Assembly (NCBI GenBank): GCA_944322975.1
Contig: CALUQS010000018.1
Location: 1-60,505 of the forward strand
Reading direction: 5' to 3'
DNA: 60,505 nucleotides
Source of the DNA: Candidatus Gastranaerophilales bacterium
GTDB taxonomy: Bacteria > Cyanobacteriota > Vampirovibrionia > Gastranaerophilales > Gastranaerophilaceae
Shown: positions 9,890-19,423 of the stretch, piece after piece
Layout of the letters: every line of letters starts with the position of its first letter
Numbering within the stretch: position 1 is the stretch's first letter
The notes under the pieces: model-generated
Database searches by the model: none
What the model saw: the letters and a program-made list of their open reading frames with translations, nothing else
Told to the model about the DNA's origin: nothing
Program-made: the position numbers and the translations under genes

Positions 9890-10654
9890 CTATACTTCTA
9901 TTATTTTAGATGCTTCTTCTATTTCGTCAATAATCAAATTTGCAGCAGCAATCGGGTCTTCTGCTGCGGTAATAGGTCTGCCGACAACCATATAATCTAC
10001 GCCGGCACGTATAGCATCCGCAGGCGTAACAACTCTTATCTGGTCATTAACCACAGACCATGTAGGGCGAATTGCCGGACACAGAATAATAAACTCATCA
10101 GAAAACTCTTTTCTTATTTTTTTTGCTTCAGAGGCACTGGCAATAACACCGTCAATTTTAGACTCCTGAGCCAGATACGTAAGATGGGAAACATACTCAT
10201 CAATATTCATTCTAACATTTAATTCTTCAGTCAAAGTACGCTGTCCAAAACTTGAAAGCAACGTCACACCAAGTATAGTAGGAGTAGGCTGGTTAAATTT
10301 TTTAGCTGTTTCTCTTGCCACTTTTGCAGTAGTCTTAAGCATTTTAGACCCGCCGGCAAGATGGGCGCTGAAAGTAGTGATGCCCCTTTTAACAAGAGTT
10401 GATGCCGCTTTAGCAACAGTTGAAGGAATATCATGGAACTTGGCATCAAAATATACATTTGCCCCGTTATTTTTAATCAAATCTATAGCATCATATCCGC
10501 ACGCCAAAAACAACTGCGGTCCTACTTTAAAACATCCGACATAGTCTTTTAAGAGTTTAACAAGTCTTTCCACTTCTTCAAGCGAATCAGTATCCAATGC
10601 AAGAACGATTCTGTCTTTTGCTGATAAATTTTTGTTATTAAAGGCGATGCCCAA
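9890..10654 (-). CDS. pyrF: Orotidine 5'-phosphate decarboxylase
   Basis: 254 aa. Last step of UMP synthesis (OMP to UMP). The catalytic D-x-K-x-x-D motif is seen in YFDAKFHDIPSTV, the N-terminal strand is VLALDTDS, and VVGRPIT near the C-terminus binds phosphate. It fits the group I length (about 230-245 aa). The frame begins with TTG at 10654 and no ATG lies before the conserved DRIVLALD strand, so the start is a TTG. It heads a unit with ald. Confidence 0.94.
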   Translation of the reverse strand: MGIAFNNKNLSAKDRIVLALDTDSLEEVERLVKLLKDYVGCFKVGPQLFLACGYDAIDLIKNNGANVYFDAKFHDIPSTVAKAASTLVKRGITTFSAHLAGGSKMLKTTAKVARETAKKFNQPTPTILGVTLLSSFGQRTLTEELNVRMNIDEYVSHLTYLAQESKIDGVIASASEAKKIRKEFSDEFIILCPAIRPTWSVVNDQIRVVTPADAIRAGVDYMVVGRPITAAEDPIAAANLIIDEIEEASKIIEV

Positions 10655-10839
10655 TGCGATAAAATACTATGGCTCTTCGAATATATCATTTTAATACACT
10701 CATTGCAAGTATCGAGTATGACAATAAGGCTAAACTAAATACTAATTGGACACACAAGCCGCAAAGAAACATTGTATTTATATATTTTATTTGTTAGAAT
10801 ACAGCTGTATATGTTTATTTACATAACGGATTAGTAGAA

Positions 10840-12927
10840 ATGTCAGAGTTTGAAATGCCAAAAAAATTTAAGAATCCTAAAAAAAACGGCCCGTTTAAAC
10901 AGCTGTTTATAATGCTTTTTTCTTTTATGCTCGCCGGTTTTATCGGAGTAAATATGTACCTGGCTTCACAGCCGCCTATTCAGCATCTGGAAGATTTTAA
11001 ACCTAATGTTGTAACAAAAATTTATTCGGCAGACGATGAAGTTATTAAAACATTTACAGCATATAAATTTGAAAAAGTAGATATAGAAAATGTTCCGCAA
11101 TATATAAAAGATGCAATTATTGCTACAGAAGACAAAAACTTTTATCACCATCACGGTTATGACCCTATAGGGGTTGCTCGTTCTATGGTAGTAAACATTA
11201 TGACAGGCGACCTTAAACAGGGCGCAAGCACAATTACACAGCAGCTTGCAAGAATACTGTTTTTAAGCAACGAAAAAACATTTGACAGAAAAATAAAAGA
11301 GTTCATTGTAGCAGCCAGAATAGAAAAAACAATCTCAAAAGACCAGATACTCGAAATGTATCTTAACAATGTTTATCTGGGTTCCGGCGCATACGGTGTT
11401 GCAGGGGCAGCGCAAATTTATTTTAACAAGCCGCTAAAAGATTTGACACTCGCAGAATCAGCCTTGATAGCAGGTTTGCCGCAGGCGCCTTCAGTTTATT
11501 CTCCATACAACAACAAAAAACTGGCACTGCAAAGACGTGATCAGGTGCTCGGCAGAATGCTGAAAATGAGATACATAACAAAAGAACAGTACGAGGCTGC
11601 CAAAAAAGAGAAATTACACCTTAATCCTAACCCCAGCGTATATTCACTCAACAGAGCACCGTATTTTGTTGATTACGCAATGAATGAACTTGAGGAACTG
11701 GGTTTTGACGAGACTGAAATTTCTCAAGGGGGGTATAAAATTGTAACAACCCTCAATTATAAAGCACAAAAAGCTGCAGAAAATGCTGTTGTAAGCGCAC
11801 TAGGCACCGGCGGAAACAGACAGGCAGCTGTATTTTCTTTTTCACCGATTACAGGAGAAATTTATGTTTATGTCGGCGGCAAAAACTATTATAAAAGCCA
11901 ATACGACAGGGTAACTCAATCCATAAGACCACCAGGGTCAGCTTTTAAACCCTTTGTTTATGCTGCAGCCATTGAAAAAGGCTGGGGGCCAAATGATATG
12001 CTTGAAGACACACCTGTCAACATAAACGGATGGCGCCCTCATAACTACAACAATAAATACAGAGGGAAACTGCCTTTATATATGGGATTAACACTTTCCT
12101 CCAACGTAATGGCTGCCAGACTAATAAAAGACGTAGGTGTCCGTTCTGTAATAGGCGTTGCCCGTTCTATGGGAATCACAACCCCGCTAGAATATGATAT
12201 GACTATTGCTCTCGGGTCTAACGGCGTAAAATTATACGAGATGACAGTTGCGTACGGTGCTTTTGCCAACGGAGGGTTCAAGGTAAAACCCTATGCAGTC
12301 GAAAGAGTAGAAACCTCCCGCGGAAAAGTTATTTATCAGGCACCAAAAACCAGAGTAATGAAAGTGCTCAATCTTAATACCGCATCAGTTGTAACTGCTA
12401 TGTTAAAAACCGTTATAGAAAGAGGTACTGCACGTGCAGCCAATATAGGAGTTCCTTCAGCAGGCAAAACAGGTACAACTGACGATAGCAAAGATGCCTC
12501 CTTTTACGGCTACACACCTGACGTAGTAACAGGTGTGTGGGTAGGCAATGACGATAACTCCAAAATGGGCAGTGTTTACGGAAGTACAATACCTGCTTCG
12601 GTTTGGAAATCAACAATGAAAGTACTTGTTGAAAAATTCGGCAAATCAAAATTTGACTATCCTGAGATAGATTTGAAAAGATACGGTTCGGTTGACACAA
12701 AAACTATTACAGATGAAGAAGCTCTTGAAGCAGAAAAACAAAACGAATCGAACGAGACCAATGCTGCAGGAGATAGTCAAACACAATCTCAAAATCAACC
12801 GAATCCGGTTTCTTTTAACAACACATTCCTTGAACCAACGGAAAAACAACAGCAACAAAAACCTGCACTAAAACCGATTGCTCCGTTAAACCCGCCGGTT
12901 CCTCCATTGCCCAGAATGTCTAATTAA
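10840..12927 (+). CDS. Class A penicillin-binding protein 1A family (transglycosylase/transpeptidase)
   Basis: 695 aa, bifunctional peptidoglycan polymerase anchored in the inner membrane. One transmembrane helix at 21-41; GT51 domain about 55-235 with E97 in ATEDKNFYHH and QGASTITQQLARIL; transpeptidase domain about 320-600 with S367-x-x-K in PGSAFKPF, S420-S-N422, and K543-T-G545. The last 70 residues are Q/N/P-rich and low in complexity. It stands alone, divergent from pyrF-ald, and ends at a strong terminator. Likely the main elongation-type class A PBP; which paralogue it is cannot be told here. Confidence 0.95.
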   Translation: MSEFEMPKKFKNPKKNGPFKQLFIMLFSFMLAGFIGVNMYLASQPPIQHLEDFKPNVVTKIYSADDEVIKTFTAYKFEKVDIENVPQYIKDAIIATEDKNFYHHHGYDPIGVARSMVVNIMTGDLKQGASTITQQLARILFLSNEKTFDRKIKEFIVAARIEKTISKDQILEMYLNNVYLGSGAYGVAGAAQIYFNKPLKDLTLAESALIAGLPQAPSVYSPYNNKKLALQRRDQVLGRMLKMRYITKEQYEAAKKEKLHLNPNPSVYSLNRAPYFVDYAMNELEELGFDETEISQGGYKIVTTLNYKAQKAAENAVVSALGTGGNRQAAVFSFSPITGEIYVYVGGKNYYKSQYDRVTQSIRPPGSAFKPFVYAAAIEKGWGPNDMLEDTPVNINGWRPHNYNNKYRGKLPLYMGLTLSSNVMAARLIKDVGVRSVIGVARSMGITTPLEYDMTIALGSNGVKLYEMTVAYGAFANGGFKVKPYAVERVETSRGKVIYQAPKTRVMKVLNLNTASVVTAMLKTVIERGTARAANIGVPSAGKTGTTDDSKDASFYGYTPDVVTGVWVGNDDNSKMGSVYGSTIPASVWKSTMKVLVEKFGKSKFDYPEIDLKRYGSVDTKTITDEEALEAEKQNESNETNAAGDSQTQSQNQPNPVSFNNTFLEPTEKQQQQKPALKPIAPLNPPVPPLPRMSN

Positions 12928-12960
12928 CAATATATTAACATTTGTTTAGATACACAAAAT

Positions 12961-12992
12961 AAAACAGCAAAAATAAATATTTTTGCTGTTTT
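12961..12992. terminator. Terminator after the PBP gene
   Basis: Perfect 14-bp stem (AAAACAGCAAAAAT / ATTTTTGCTGTTTT) with a 4-nt loop. It is symmetrical. The ATG at 12993 touches the stem, which argues that the next gene starts further in. Confidence 0.85.
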
Positions 12993-13016
12993 ATGCTAAA
13001 AAGAAAGTTAAAAGCA

Positions 13017-13457
13017 ATGATTAATAAAATAAATAACAATATATCTTTTAAAGGTGTATATTTTTTTCCGAATATCAACAATATGAGCGAAAAAAACAAA
13101 TCTAAAGCAGGAGTTTTCGCAAAAATTGCCAGAGAAACTTTCCCCTGTAATGATATTTTTCTTGGGGCAGATGAATGCGGTGAGCTTTATATGAGAGTGC
13201 AAAAATCTAACCCGCTGCATTTATTAATGGATGAAGAAATTGCACGACGACTAAACATCAGCCCAATTCAACTGGCACACTTAATAAACCTGCTGACAGA
13301 TTTAAAATCAGCACAAAACAAAATAAGGGGCATTCAAGAGCCATATGTGCTTGATAAAACCGAACATATAGACGACCTGGATGAATTAGATTTAACCTAT
13401 CAATTTTGCAGGGTAATAGATTTATTTAATAAAACACACAAAGAGTTAGAAAACTAA
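13017..13457 (+). CDS. Hypothetical protein with N-terminal ISFKG motif
   Basis: 146 aa from ATG 13017. The frame also has ATG 12993, but that one abuts the terminator stem and has no ribosome-binding site; neither start has a strong SD. Residues 9-13 read ISFKG, a motif shared with other unrelated proteins here. The rest is mostly helical and acidic (HIDDLDELDLTY), with no catalytic motif, signal peptide or membrane segment. I do not recognise the family. It may be transcribed by read-through from the PBP gene or from a promoter I cannot see. Confidence 0.6.
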   Translation: MINKINNNISFKGVYFFPNINNMSEKNKSKAGVFAKIARETFPCNDIFLGADECGELYMRVQKSNPLHLLMDEEIARRLNISPIQLAHLINLLTDLKSAQNKIRGIQEPYVLDKTEHIDDLDELDLTYQFCRVIDLFNKTHKELEN

Positions 13458-13490
13458 TATATAAGAAAATACAGCCAAAAACGTTAAAAA

Positions 13491-13540
13491 ACAAAGACAT
13501 CAAAGATATGATAAACCTTGACGTCTTTGTTCTATTTTTG
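13491..13540. terminator. Bidirectional terminator between convergent genes
   Basis: ACAAAGAC pairs with GTCTTTGT, extended inward by TCAA/TTGA across one mismatch. TCTATTTTTG follows on the plus strand and a T run follows on the minus strand. It serves the gene ending at 13457 and the pilin-like gene ending at 13551. Confidence 0.7.
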
Positions 13541-13550
13541 TAATACTATA

Positions 13551-14222
13551 TTAAAAACTCGGGCAATTAGACGAAGAGCCTACAAAAGATGAACAGCTTG
13601 AATACGAGCCGGCATCTCTAAACCAGGGCATTTTACCCTGTTGAATTGTATACGCAGTACAAGCATAAGTGCTATTTGTATCGTTACAGCCATCGCCCAT
13701 GGCAAACACACCGAAAGCAGAAGCTTTACAAGATTTATGTCCTACTATAAAACCATGGATATCAATACCTACGGTATTTGGCTGTTGTGCACCGTTTGTA
13801 TCAATAAGGATATCTCCGCCTTTTGAACAGCCGTTTGATGAGGCTTTAAACTGCCATGCCATACCGTCAGCAGTCCAAAAAGTCGGTGAAAATGTTCCGG
13901 CACTTGACCCGCCGACTGTAACCATAGCCCATGACGATTGAGACGGATCCGGATTCGGTATCTCATTGAGTACTTCTTTATACCATTTTAGAACTTTAGA
14001 ATCTGTTAAACTCCAAAAATTTGAATGCGTATGACGTACCTCAACAGCCTGTGTAGCGTTGCTTGCGGCAGAATATGCTTTTTTTGCTGCAGCAACATAT
14101 TTTGCCTCGTCAGAGTTGTCTTTAATTGTCGGAACAGTTAACGCCGCAATTACACCTATAATCATAAGTGTAACGAGGGTTTCTGCAAGGGTAAATGCTT
14201 TAATTTTTTTTGTTCTTTTCAT
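13551..14222 (-). CDS. Type IV pilin-like / pseudopilin protein
   Basis: 223 aa. The N-terminus is a class III signal: short basic leader (MKRTKKIKA), then F10-T-L-A-E14 and a 20-residue hydrophobic helix ending in proline (VPTI). E14 is the +5 glutamate. Residue -1 is alanine, not the usual glycine. The C-terminal domain is Gly/Ser-rich with several cysteines near the end. Such proteins are cut by a prepilin peptidase and assemble into pili or secretion pseudopili. It lies 22 bp after the HDOD gene, possibly at the end of that operon. PilT is encoded about 35 kb away. Pilus type and role are unknown. Confidence 0.85.
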   Translation of the reverse strand: MKRTKKIKAFTLAETLVTLMIIGVIAALTVPTIKDNSDEAKYVAAAKKAYSAASNATQAVEVRHTHSNFWSLTDSKVLKWYKEVLNEIPNPDPSQSSWAMVTVGGSSAGTFSPTFWTADGMAWQFKASSNGCSKGGDILIDTNGAQQPNTVGIDIHGFIVGHKSCKASAFGVFAMGDGCNDTNSTYACTAYTIQQGKMPWFRDAGSYSSCSSFVGSSSNCPSF

Positions 14223-14244
14223 AATCTATCCAATCTTTATTATA

Positions 14245-15045
14245 TTAACCTGCATTTAGTGTAGCAAACAGAGAATTTGCTTTTTCGAGAATTTCATCTC
14301 TGTAACTCATAACGTCATGTGTTTCCAGACCCAGCTGCTCTTTGACAAGCTCTTCATCATAAATGTCCGGCTCATCATGCGACAGCGCATTAGCAAGATA
14401 AACAAGCGTAGCAACTTCCGGCATTGATGACGACATCGGGTCGTGATGATATTTTATGCAATTTGCCAGCATAACGGATAATTTCCATTTTTTAGCCAGC
14501 AAAAAACCTAACTCGGCGTGATTTGTATGGAATACTTCATTTTCAGATTCTATTATATCAGTACCATATTTGACCATATCCCGCACCCTGTTATAAGAAA
14601 CAGGGTCACATATATTTAACAAAATTTTGCCTATATCATGTAAAAACCCCATAGTAAAAGCATCGCCGCTGTCAGCCAAATCAATTTTTTCAGCAAGCAT
14701 TTCACACGCTATAGCGCATCTAAGAGAATGTTTCCACATTTCTTTACCGCCGTGTGAGGTAAGCATCGGTTTCATTGCAACCGTGATTATAATATTTTTT
14801 GTTTGAGACATGCCAAGAAGCGCAAGCGCTTTTGATACTGAGGTTATTTCTTGAGCAAACCCGTAATAAGCAGAATTAACAAGTTTTAGAACCTGAGAAG
14901 TCAGCGCCTGATCATAAGCCATTATCTCGCCAAGTTCTTTAGTCCCAGACTGATCATCTTTAATAATACCCAATGCCTTAACTATAACGTTTGGCATTGC
15001 AGGAATATCTTTAATTTTATCTATTAGCTCTTGTGGATTTGTCAT
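14245..15045 (-). CDS. HDOD domain signalling protein
   Basis: 266 aa from ATG 15045, preceded by AAGGTGA; an upstream in-frame start would overlap ftsX and lacks this site. HDOD spans about 10-210: DIPAMPNVIVKAL, QVLKLVNSAYYGF, TSVSKALALLGM, then an HD-like segment (FTMGFLHDIGKILL and HHD). HDOD proteins are cytoplasmic regulators, often in two-component or cyclic-dinucleotide networks; most have no shown enzyme activity. The gene follows ftsX by 16 bp, so it is cotranscribed with the division genes. What it senses is unknown. Confidence 0.88.
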   Translation of the reverse strand: MTNPQELIDKIKDIPAMPNVIVKALGIIKDDQSGTKELGEIMAYDQALTSQVLKLVNSAYYGFAQEITSVSKALALLGMSQTKNIIITVAMKPMLTSHGGKEMWKHSLRCAIACEMLAEKIDLADSGDAFTMGFLHDIGKILLNICDPVSYNRVRDMVKYGTDIIESENEVFHTNHAELGFLLAKKWKLSVMLANCIKYHHDPMSSSMPEVATLVYLANALSHDEPDIYDEELVKEQLGLETHDVMSYRDEILEKANSLFATLNAG

Positions 15046-15061
15046 TACTGTCACCTTTTTA

Positions 15062-15982
15062 TTATACCTGTAGATGCTTTTTGATAGAAAGCATACTGCC
15101 TCCTGCCCCAAAACCTACAGCAATGATGAATAATACAAGGATAACAGTATTATTAGCAAGCACCGGAGAGGCAACTACAAAAAATTCATGAACTTTTAAA
15201 AGACCGCCATTTACAGCATTTAAAGGGAACAATGAAATCAGTGCGCCCAGAAAACCGTATATTGCTCCTTGCAAAATTAACGGAATTTTTATATACCAGT
15301 TGCTTACACCCATTAGACGCATAATTTCAATTTCTTCCTTGCGTGATTGGATAACCAACTGTATTGTATTATTTATTATCGTAATTGTCAAAATAGCAAC
15401 AAGAACAACAACAATAAGCGTTATTGAATGTACAACATTATTAAACATTTGCATTTTTTTAGCGATGTCTTGCGCGTAGTTTAAATCTTCAACCCCTGCA
15501 AATGTTTTTATTTTATTAAACACATCGTTTATATTTTCAGGTTTGTCTACTTTAACATGCAATGTATCAGGCAGCGGGTTTTCCATATCAGGTACATCTA
15601 TTTCTCTTTGCATATCTGCCCAGGATTTTTCTTTAGGTATAATTTTTACCCTTTCAACATGTTCAATTGCTTTTATCTCTTTAGATATTGAATCTGTATT
15701 TGCAGATTCTTTTAAATAAACAGAAATTTCAAGAACATTGCCAAGTTCCTGTACAAATGACGTAATAGAAAGCGTGGTACGGAACAACGAGCCAAAAATA
15801 GTCAAAATAGCTGCCATTGTTGTAATAATTGCTATATTAATCCAGCCTGTTCTTTTTATACCATGTATAGTTTCAAGCCCTATACGATAAACTATCCTTA
15901 ATTCTTTAAGCCAGTCTTTTGGTATATGTGCTTTAACTTTCTTTTTTATTATAGATTTTGTTGAATCGTCACTCATTTGCAT
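15062..15982 (-). CDS. ftsX: Cell division protein FtsX (permease-like)
   Basis: 306 aa. Membrane partner of FtsE; together they regulate peptidoglycan hydrolases at the septum. The cytoplasmic N-terminus (about 45 residues) is followed by a first transmembrane helix, a periplasmic domain (about 70-175) and three more helices, including the FtsX-typical LMGVSNWYIKIPLILQG before the third. The start is either ATG of MQMSDD; both lie after GAGAG. The gene follows ftsE by 16 bp. Confidence 0.94.
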   Translation of the reverse strand: MQMSDDSTKSIIKKKVKAHIPKDWLKELRIVYRIGLETIHGIKRTGWINIAIITTMAAILTIFGSLFRTTLSITSFVQELGNVLEISVYLKESANTDSISKEIKAIEHVERVKIIPKEKSWADMQREIDVPDMENPLPDTLHVKVDKPENINDVFNKIKTFAGVEDLNYAQDIAKKMQMFNNVVHSITLIVVVLVAILTITIINNTIQLVIQSRKEEIEIMRLMGVSNWYIKIPLILQGAIYGFLGALISLFPLNAVNGGLLKVHEFFVVASPVLANNTVILVLFIIAVGFGAGGSMLSIKKHLQV

Positions 15983-15998
15983 TTACTCTCAACTAAAA

Positions 15999-16673
15999 TT
16001 ATTCGTATGTGCCTGCCTGAACATCTCTTATTATTTGTCCGTTTTCCAGGGTAAGTACTCTTTTTCTAAAATAATCAACCATTGCATGATCATGGGTAGA
16101 AACAAGAACTGTAATACCTTTTTGGTTAATTTGTTCAAGAATCTGCATAATTTCCATAGAGTTCTTGGGATCCAAATTACCTGTAGGTTCGTCGGCAATC
16201 AACAAAGGCGGACCGTTAACAATAGCACGTGCAATAGATACCCTTTGCTGCTCTCCGCCGGAAAGTTCAGAGGCTTTTGCCTTCATTTTATTTACAAGCC
16301 CGACAACCTTTAAGGCTCCTGTCACCCTTGCTTCTATTTCTCTGGAACTCATCCCCAGTGTTCTTATAACGTATGCGCAATTGTCATATACACTCTGGTT
16401 CATTAACAATTTATAATCCTGAAAAACAATTCCCATACATCTTCTGAGATTTGGCACTTTTTCAGACGGAAGATTGGCTATATTTATACCGCCAATCATA
16501 ACACTGCCGGCAGTTGGTGTTTCTTCTTTATATAGCAGTTTCATCAAAGTAGATTTACCCGCCCCGGAAGAACCGGTAATAAAAACAAATTCCCCGGACA
16601 TTATGTCAAGGTTTACGTTTCTTAGTGCATAATTGTTTTTATATCTTTTTGTTACACCGCGTAACTGTATCAT
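15999..16673 (-). CDS. ftsE: Cell division ATP-binding protein FtsE
   Basis: 224 aa. Walker A GSSGAGKST at 34-42, signature LSGGEQQR, Walker B LLIADEPTGNLD, His switch STHDHAM. FtsE drives FtsX by ATP hydrolysis. I start at ATG 16673, which overlaps the stop of the upstream glycosyltransferase gene by 4 bp (ATGA); a TTG at 16688 is the only earlier option. Coupled to ftsX downstream. Confidence 0.96.
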   Translation of the reverse strand: MIQLRGVTKRYKNNYALRNVNLDIMSGEFVFITGSSGAGKSTLMKLLYKEETPTAGSVMIGGINIANLPSEKVPNLRRCMGIVFQDYKLLMNQSVYDNCAYVIRTLGMSSREIEARVTGALKVVGLVNKMKAKASELSGGEQQRVSIARAIVNGPPLLIADEPTGNLDPKNSMEIMQILEQINQKGITVLVSTHDHAMVDYFRKRVLTLENGQIIRDVQAGTYE

Positions 16674-17431
16674 CTTATTTTTACCCAACTCTCGTGTACA
16701 GTTTCCATTATAACCCGAATAAGGAACAATGGCAAAGCCGGAAAAATACGTTTAAACCTGGCTGGTTCTTTAATAGTACGATAAAGCCATTCCAGCCCGA
16801 GTTTTTGATAAATCACAGGAGCACGCTTTATCTTTCCTGACCATACATCAAAACTTCCGCCTACCCCGATAAATACGGTATGAGGCATTTGTTCTTTCAA
16901 TTTAGAAATAAATATTTCCTGCTTTGGTGCACCAAGTGCCACAAAAATTACTTTAGGAGAAATATTTTTTATTTCTTCCTTTATAATTTCTTCCTGATTT
17001 TCATCAAAATATCCGTTATGTAGGTAAGTTATATTTAAATTTTCAAATTCTTTACGTAGATTTGAAGCAGCTTTTTGAATAACCTCTTCTTTGGCACCTA
17101 CCAGCCCTATTGTATATCCTTCTAGAGCACAGACCCCCATTAGCTTTTTAGAAAATTCAATACCGGGAATATTTTCCTGTTTTATGCCTTTAATTTTTAA
17201 TGCAAGCTTTATACCTACACCATCAGGTATTGATAGGTCAGCTTCGTTTAAAATCCTGCCGAATTCCTGATTTTTACATCCTGTTGATATCATCTCGGGG
17301 TTAATTGTTACAATATGAAGGCCTCTGTTTTCTTTAAGGTGTTGATGAACAAAAATCAACGCCTCATTAAAAGTAAATAAATCAACCTCAAACCCGAGTA
17401 TCGGTTCTGTTATTCTTTGCATCAATTCCAT
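16670..17431 (-). CDS. WecG/TagA/CpsF family glycosyltransferase (GT26)
   Basis: 253 aa from ATG 17431 (a TTG lies 45 bp upstream). Family motifs: TINPEM at 42-47, IPDGVGI at 68-74 with the essential aspartate, and FVALGAPKQE. GT26 enzymes add ManNAc or ManNAcA-type sugars to a lipid-linked GlcNAc in teichoic acid or ECA-like glycan synthesis; the membrane-associated C-terminus is usual. It is the first gene of a likely operon with ftsE, ftsX and HDOD. A promoter TTGATA-17-TATAAT lies only 10 bp before this ATG, so the leader would be 3-4 nt. Confidence 0.88.
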   Translation of the reverse strand: MELMQRITEPILGFEVDLFTFNEALIFVHQHLKENRGLHIVTINPEMISTGCKNQEFGRILNEADLSIPDGVGIKLALKIKGIKQENIPGIEFSKKLMGVCALEGYTIGLVGAKEEVIQKAASNLRKEFENLNITYLHNGYFDENQEEIIKEEIKNISPKVIFVALGAPKQEIFISKLKEQMPHTVFIGVGGSFDVWSGKIKRAPVIYQKLGLEWLYRTIKEPARFKRIFPALPLFLIRVIMETVHESWVKIR

Positions 17432-17441
17432 AATGTATTTA

Positions 17442-17470
17442 ATTATATAAGGCAACGACCTATTTATCAA
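17442..17470 (-). promoter_or_regulatory. Sigma-70-type promoter for the wecG-ftsEX operon
   Basis: On the minus strand, TTGATA (17470-17465), 17-bp spacer, TATAAT (17447-17442). The expected start site is about 17435, 3-4 nt before ATG 17431, with no room for a Shine-Dalgarno sequence. Confidence 0.6.
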
Positions 17471-17532
17471 GACCAACTCTAGTTATTAATAAAGTATGTA
17501 ACTGCAATCTGCATACTAAAAAATAAAAAGGT

Positions 17533-18432
17533 CTAAAACCGGTCGTTTATTTCAACCCTGCACAAAGGCTCATCCGTTTCTTTTTTGAGTTCACACGGCT
17601 TGTCATAGCCGCTGCTTTGCGGACTGTAGGATTTAATATCAAGGGCTGTACCCTGATGCTGGCGTAAAAGAGAATCTCTGATAGAAAACTCATCATAAAA
17701 CGGATACTCCCTGCCGTTAAAAGCTGCGCTCTGGGCGTCATAATATGTTCTTGAGCGGGAGGACATCGGGGTTGAATCAATCGGATACTGCACATAAGCC
17801 GTAAAATATGTGGCATCTGTTGTCGGATAACCAGCCGGCATAACAGTACCTCGTGTTGTTACTATAAAAGGGACAATATCTATTATTCCTTTCTTGTTAA
17901 CAAAAGCACTGTTTGGCCCTTTTTTGCCGTTTAAATCAACCCAGACAATAAAGTAACGCACTGTTAATGATTGTTTTTTGCTTACCCCGTTTTTTACCCT
18001 GACCTGCTGGAGCGGAGAAATATAAAATTTCATTGAATTTGCGGCAATAAATGCAATATTGTCGTCATTAAAAAAGTTGCCGGTCATATAAGCCGGAGCT
18101 GTTTTAAAATTTTGCGCACAGTTATAAAAAATCGTATTTATATACCCTTCGCCCTCGGGCTGAGCAGGGTCTGTTGCAATAAGCCTGCAAAGCTGCTGTG
18201 CTGATTTGTACGGATCCGGATTTCCGTCAGCACCGGGGAAGATTCCGTTAATTTCTCTCAATTTTTCAAAAGAGTTATAAACAGCATCGTCGAGTGATGT
18301 ATAAACTCTTGAATAAGCCAGAGGCACAGCTTTGTATGAAGGGCGTATTGTTTTGTATAAAAGAATTAAAACCAACCCTATTATTGCTATAACAAGAACA
18401 AGTTCCGCAAGATTGTAAGCTTTTTTATTCAT
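17533..18432 (-). CDS. Prepilin-like protein with class III N-terminus
   Basis: 299 aa. MNKKAYNLAE followed by a hydrophobic helix (LVLVIAIIGLVLILL) is a prepilin-type N-terminus with E10 at +5 and, again, alanine rather than glycine at the cleavage position (A5/Y6). The C-terminal 260 residues are a soluble domain with several tyrosines and three late cysteines; no known domain recognised. ATG 18432 overlaps the end of the DUF3326 gene by 8 bp, so it is made from the same mRNA. It may be a minor pilin or secretion pseudopilin. Confidence 0.75.
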   Translation of the reverse strand: MNKKAYNLAELVLVIAIIGLVLILLYKTIRPSYKAVPLAYSRVYTSLDDAVYNSFEKLREINGIFPGADGNPDPYKSAQQLCRLIATDPAQPEGEGYINTIFYNCAQNFKTAPAYMTGNFFNDDNIAFIAANSMKFYISPLQQVRVKNGVSKKQSLTVRYFIVWVDLNGKKGPNSAFVNKKGIIDIVPFIVTTRGTVMPAGYPTTDATYFTAYVQYPIDSTPMSSRSRTYYDAQSAAFNGREYPFYDEFSIRDSLLRQHQGTALDIKSYSPQSSGYDKPCELKKETDEPLCRVEINDRF

Positions 18433-19423
18433 TATTGCCCTTTTCTACTATTCTTATATAATCTTCGTACGTATCTAACTCTGTTACTCCCCGCAATTTA
18501 ATTGCGTTCTTATCTATATCCAAAACTGTTGAATTTTCTTTTATTGCATAAACCGGTATATTTGCCGCTAATGCATCAAGAATTACGCCTGCCCCGAGCG
18601 CGTTATAAGGTACACAAAGCGAATGCAGGTTATTTAAGGTGATGTAATCCGTATCATTGACATTTGTTGTTTTTAAATTAACAAGCAATGGAGCGTTTTT
18701 TAAACCGAACAAAAGGCAGGGCAAAAATGTAGGGGTAATGTATTCCGCGCTGACTTTGGAATTAACAACTTTTCCCGTTATTTCAACATCTTCAAAAGCC
18801 GGAGCATGCACACACGGGCACAATAGATGTTTGGTTAAGTAATGAGAGATTACAGCCTCTACCCCTCCTACAACATCAACGCCGTTTCCGTTTTCGTAAT
18901 CATCTTCGGGCGGCTCGCTAAATGCACACACAACAGCCAGCGCCTGTGCCCCTTGTTGCAAAAGCTTTTTTCCGGCATGCAAAAGAGTTTCCGGATTATT
19001 AACTTTACCTGAAGAAATCCCGCCGGCAGTTGTAAAAAATTCAACCCCCGAAGGCTCTTTTGTTATTTCATATCCGGTAATATCAATGCCGTAAACCGTC
19101 TTTATTGCATTTAGGGTGTTTAAATGGATATTCAAAACCTTCTGACTTATTGCACTGTCAAAGATTACCCCTATTTTATTGTTTACGGAAGGTTCTAGCG
19201 CAATATTGCCTTTAACAAATTCATCTATAGCAAAACCTTCAACATAATACATATTGTCACTGATACCCGAAAACACAGCTGCATTAACAATGTTAGGGTT
19301 AACTATCAAAGGAATACGTCCGGCTATTTTTCGAGCATAAAGACTGGCATCACCCGCATAACCGCCAATTGATGCACCTATTCCGGTAGGTATTATCATT
19401 AATGCCGTATTTTTCTTGCTCAT
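18425..19423 (-). CDS. DUF3326 domain protein
   Basis: 332 aa from ATG 19423, which overlaps the upstream hydrolase stop as ATGA. The N-terminus ALMIIPTGIGASIGGYAGDA, then YVEGFAIDEF and IGVIFDSAI, fits DUF3326, a family I know chiefly from cyanobacteria and plants and whose function is unknown. Near the C-terminus is VPYNALGAGVILDALAA. No membrane segment or signal. It lies between a metallo-hydrolase and a pilin-like gene in a coupled three-gene unit. Its presence supports a cyanobacterial-sister placement. Confidence 0.82.
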   Translation of the reverse strand: MSKKNTALMIIPTGIGASIGGYAGDASLYARKIAGRIPLIVNPNIVNAAVFSGISDNMYYVEGFAIDEFVKGNIALEPSVNNKIGVIFDSAISQKVLNIHLNTLNAIKTVYGIDITGYEITKEPSGVEFFTTAGGISSGKVNNPETLLHAGKKLLQQGAQALAVVCAFSEPPEDDYENGNGVDVVGGVEAVISHYLTKHLLCPCVHAPAFEDVEITGKVVNSKVSAEYITPTFLPCLLFGLKNAPLLVNLKTTNVNDTDYITLNNLHSLCVPYNALGAGVILDALAANIPVYAIKENSTVLDIDKNAIKLRGVTELDTYEDYIRIVEKGNNE

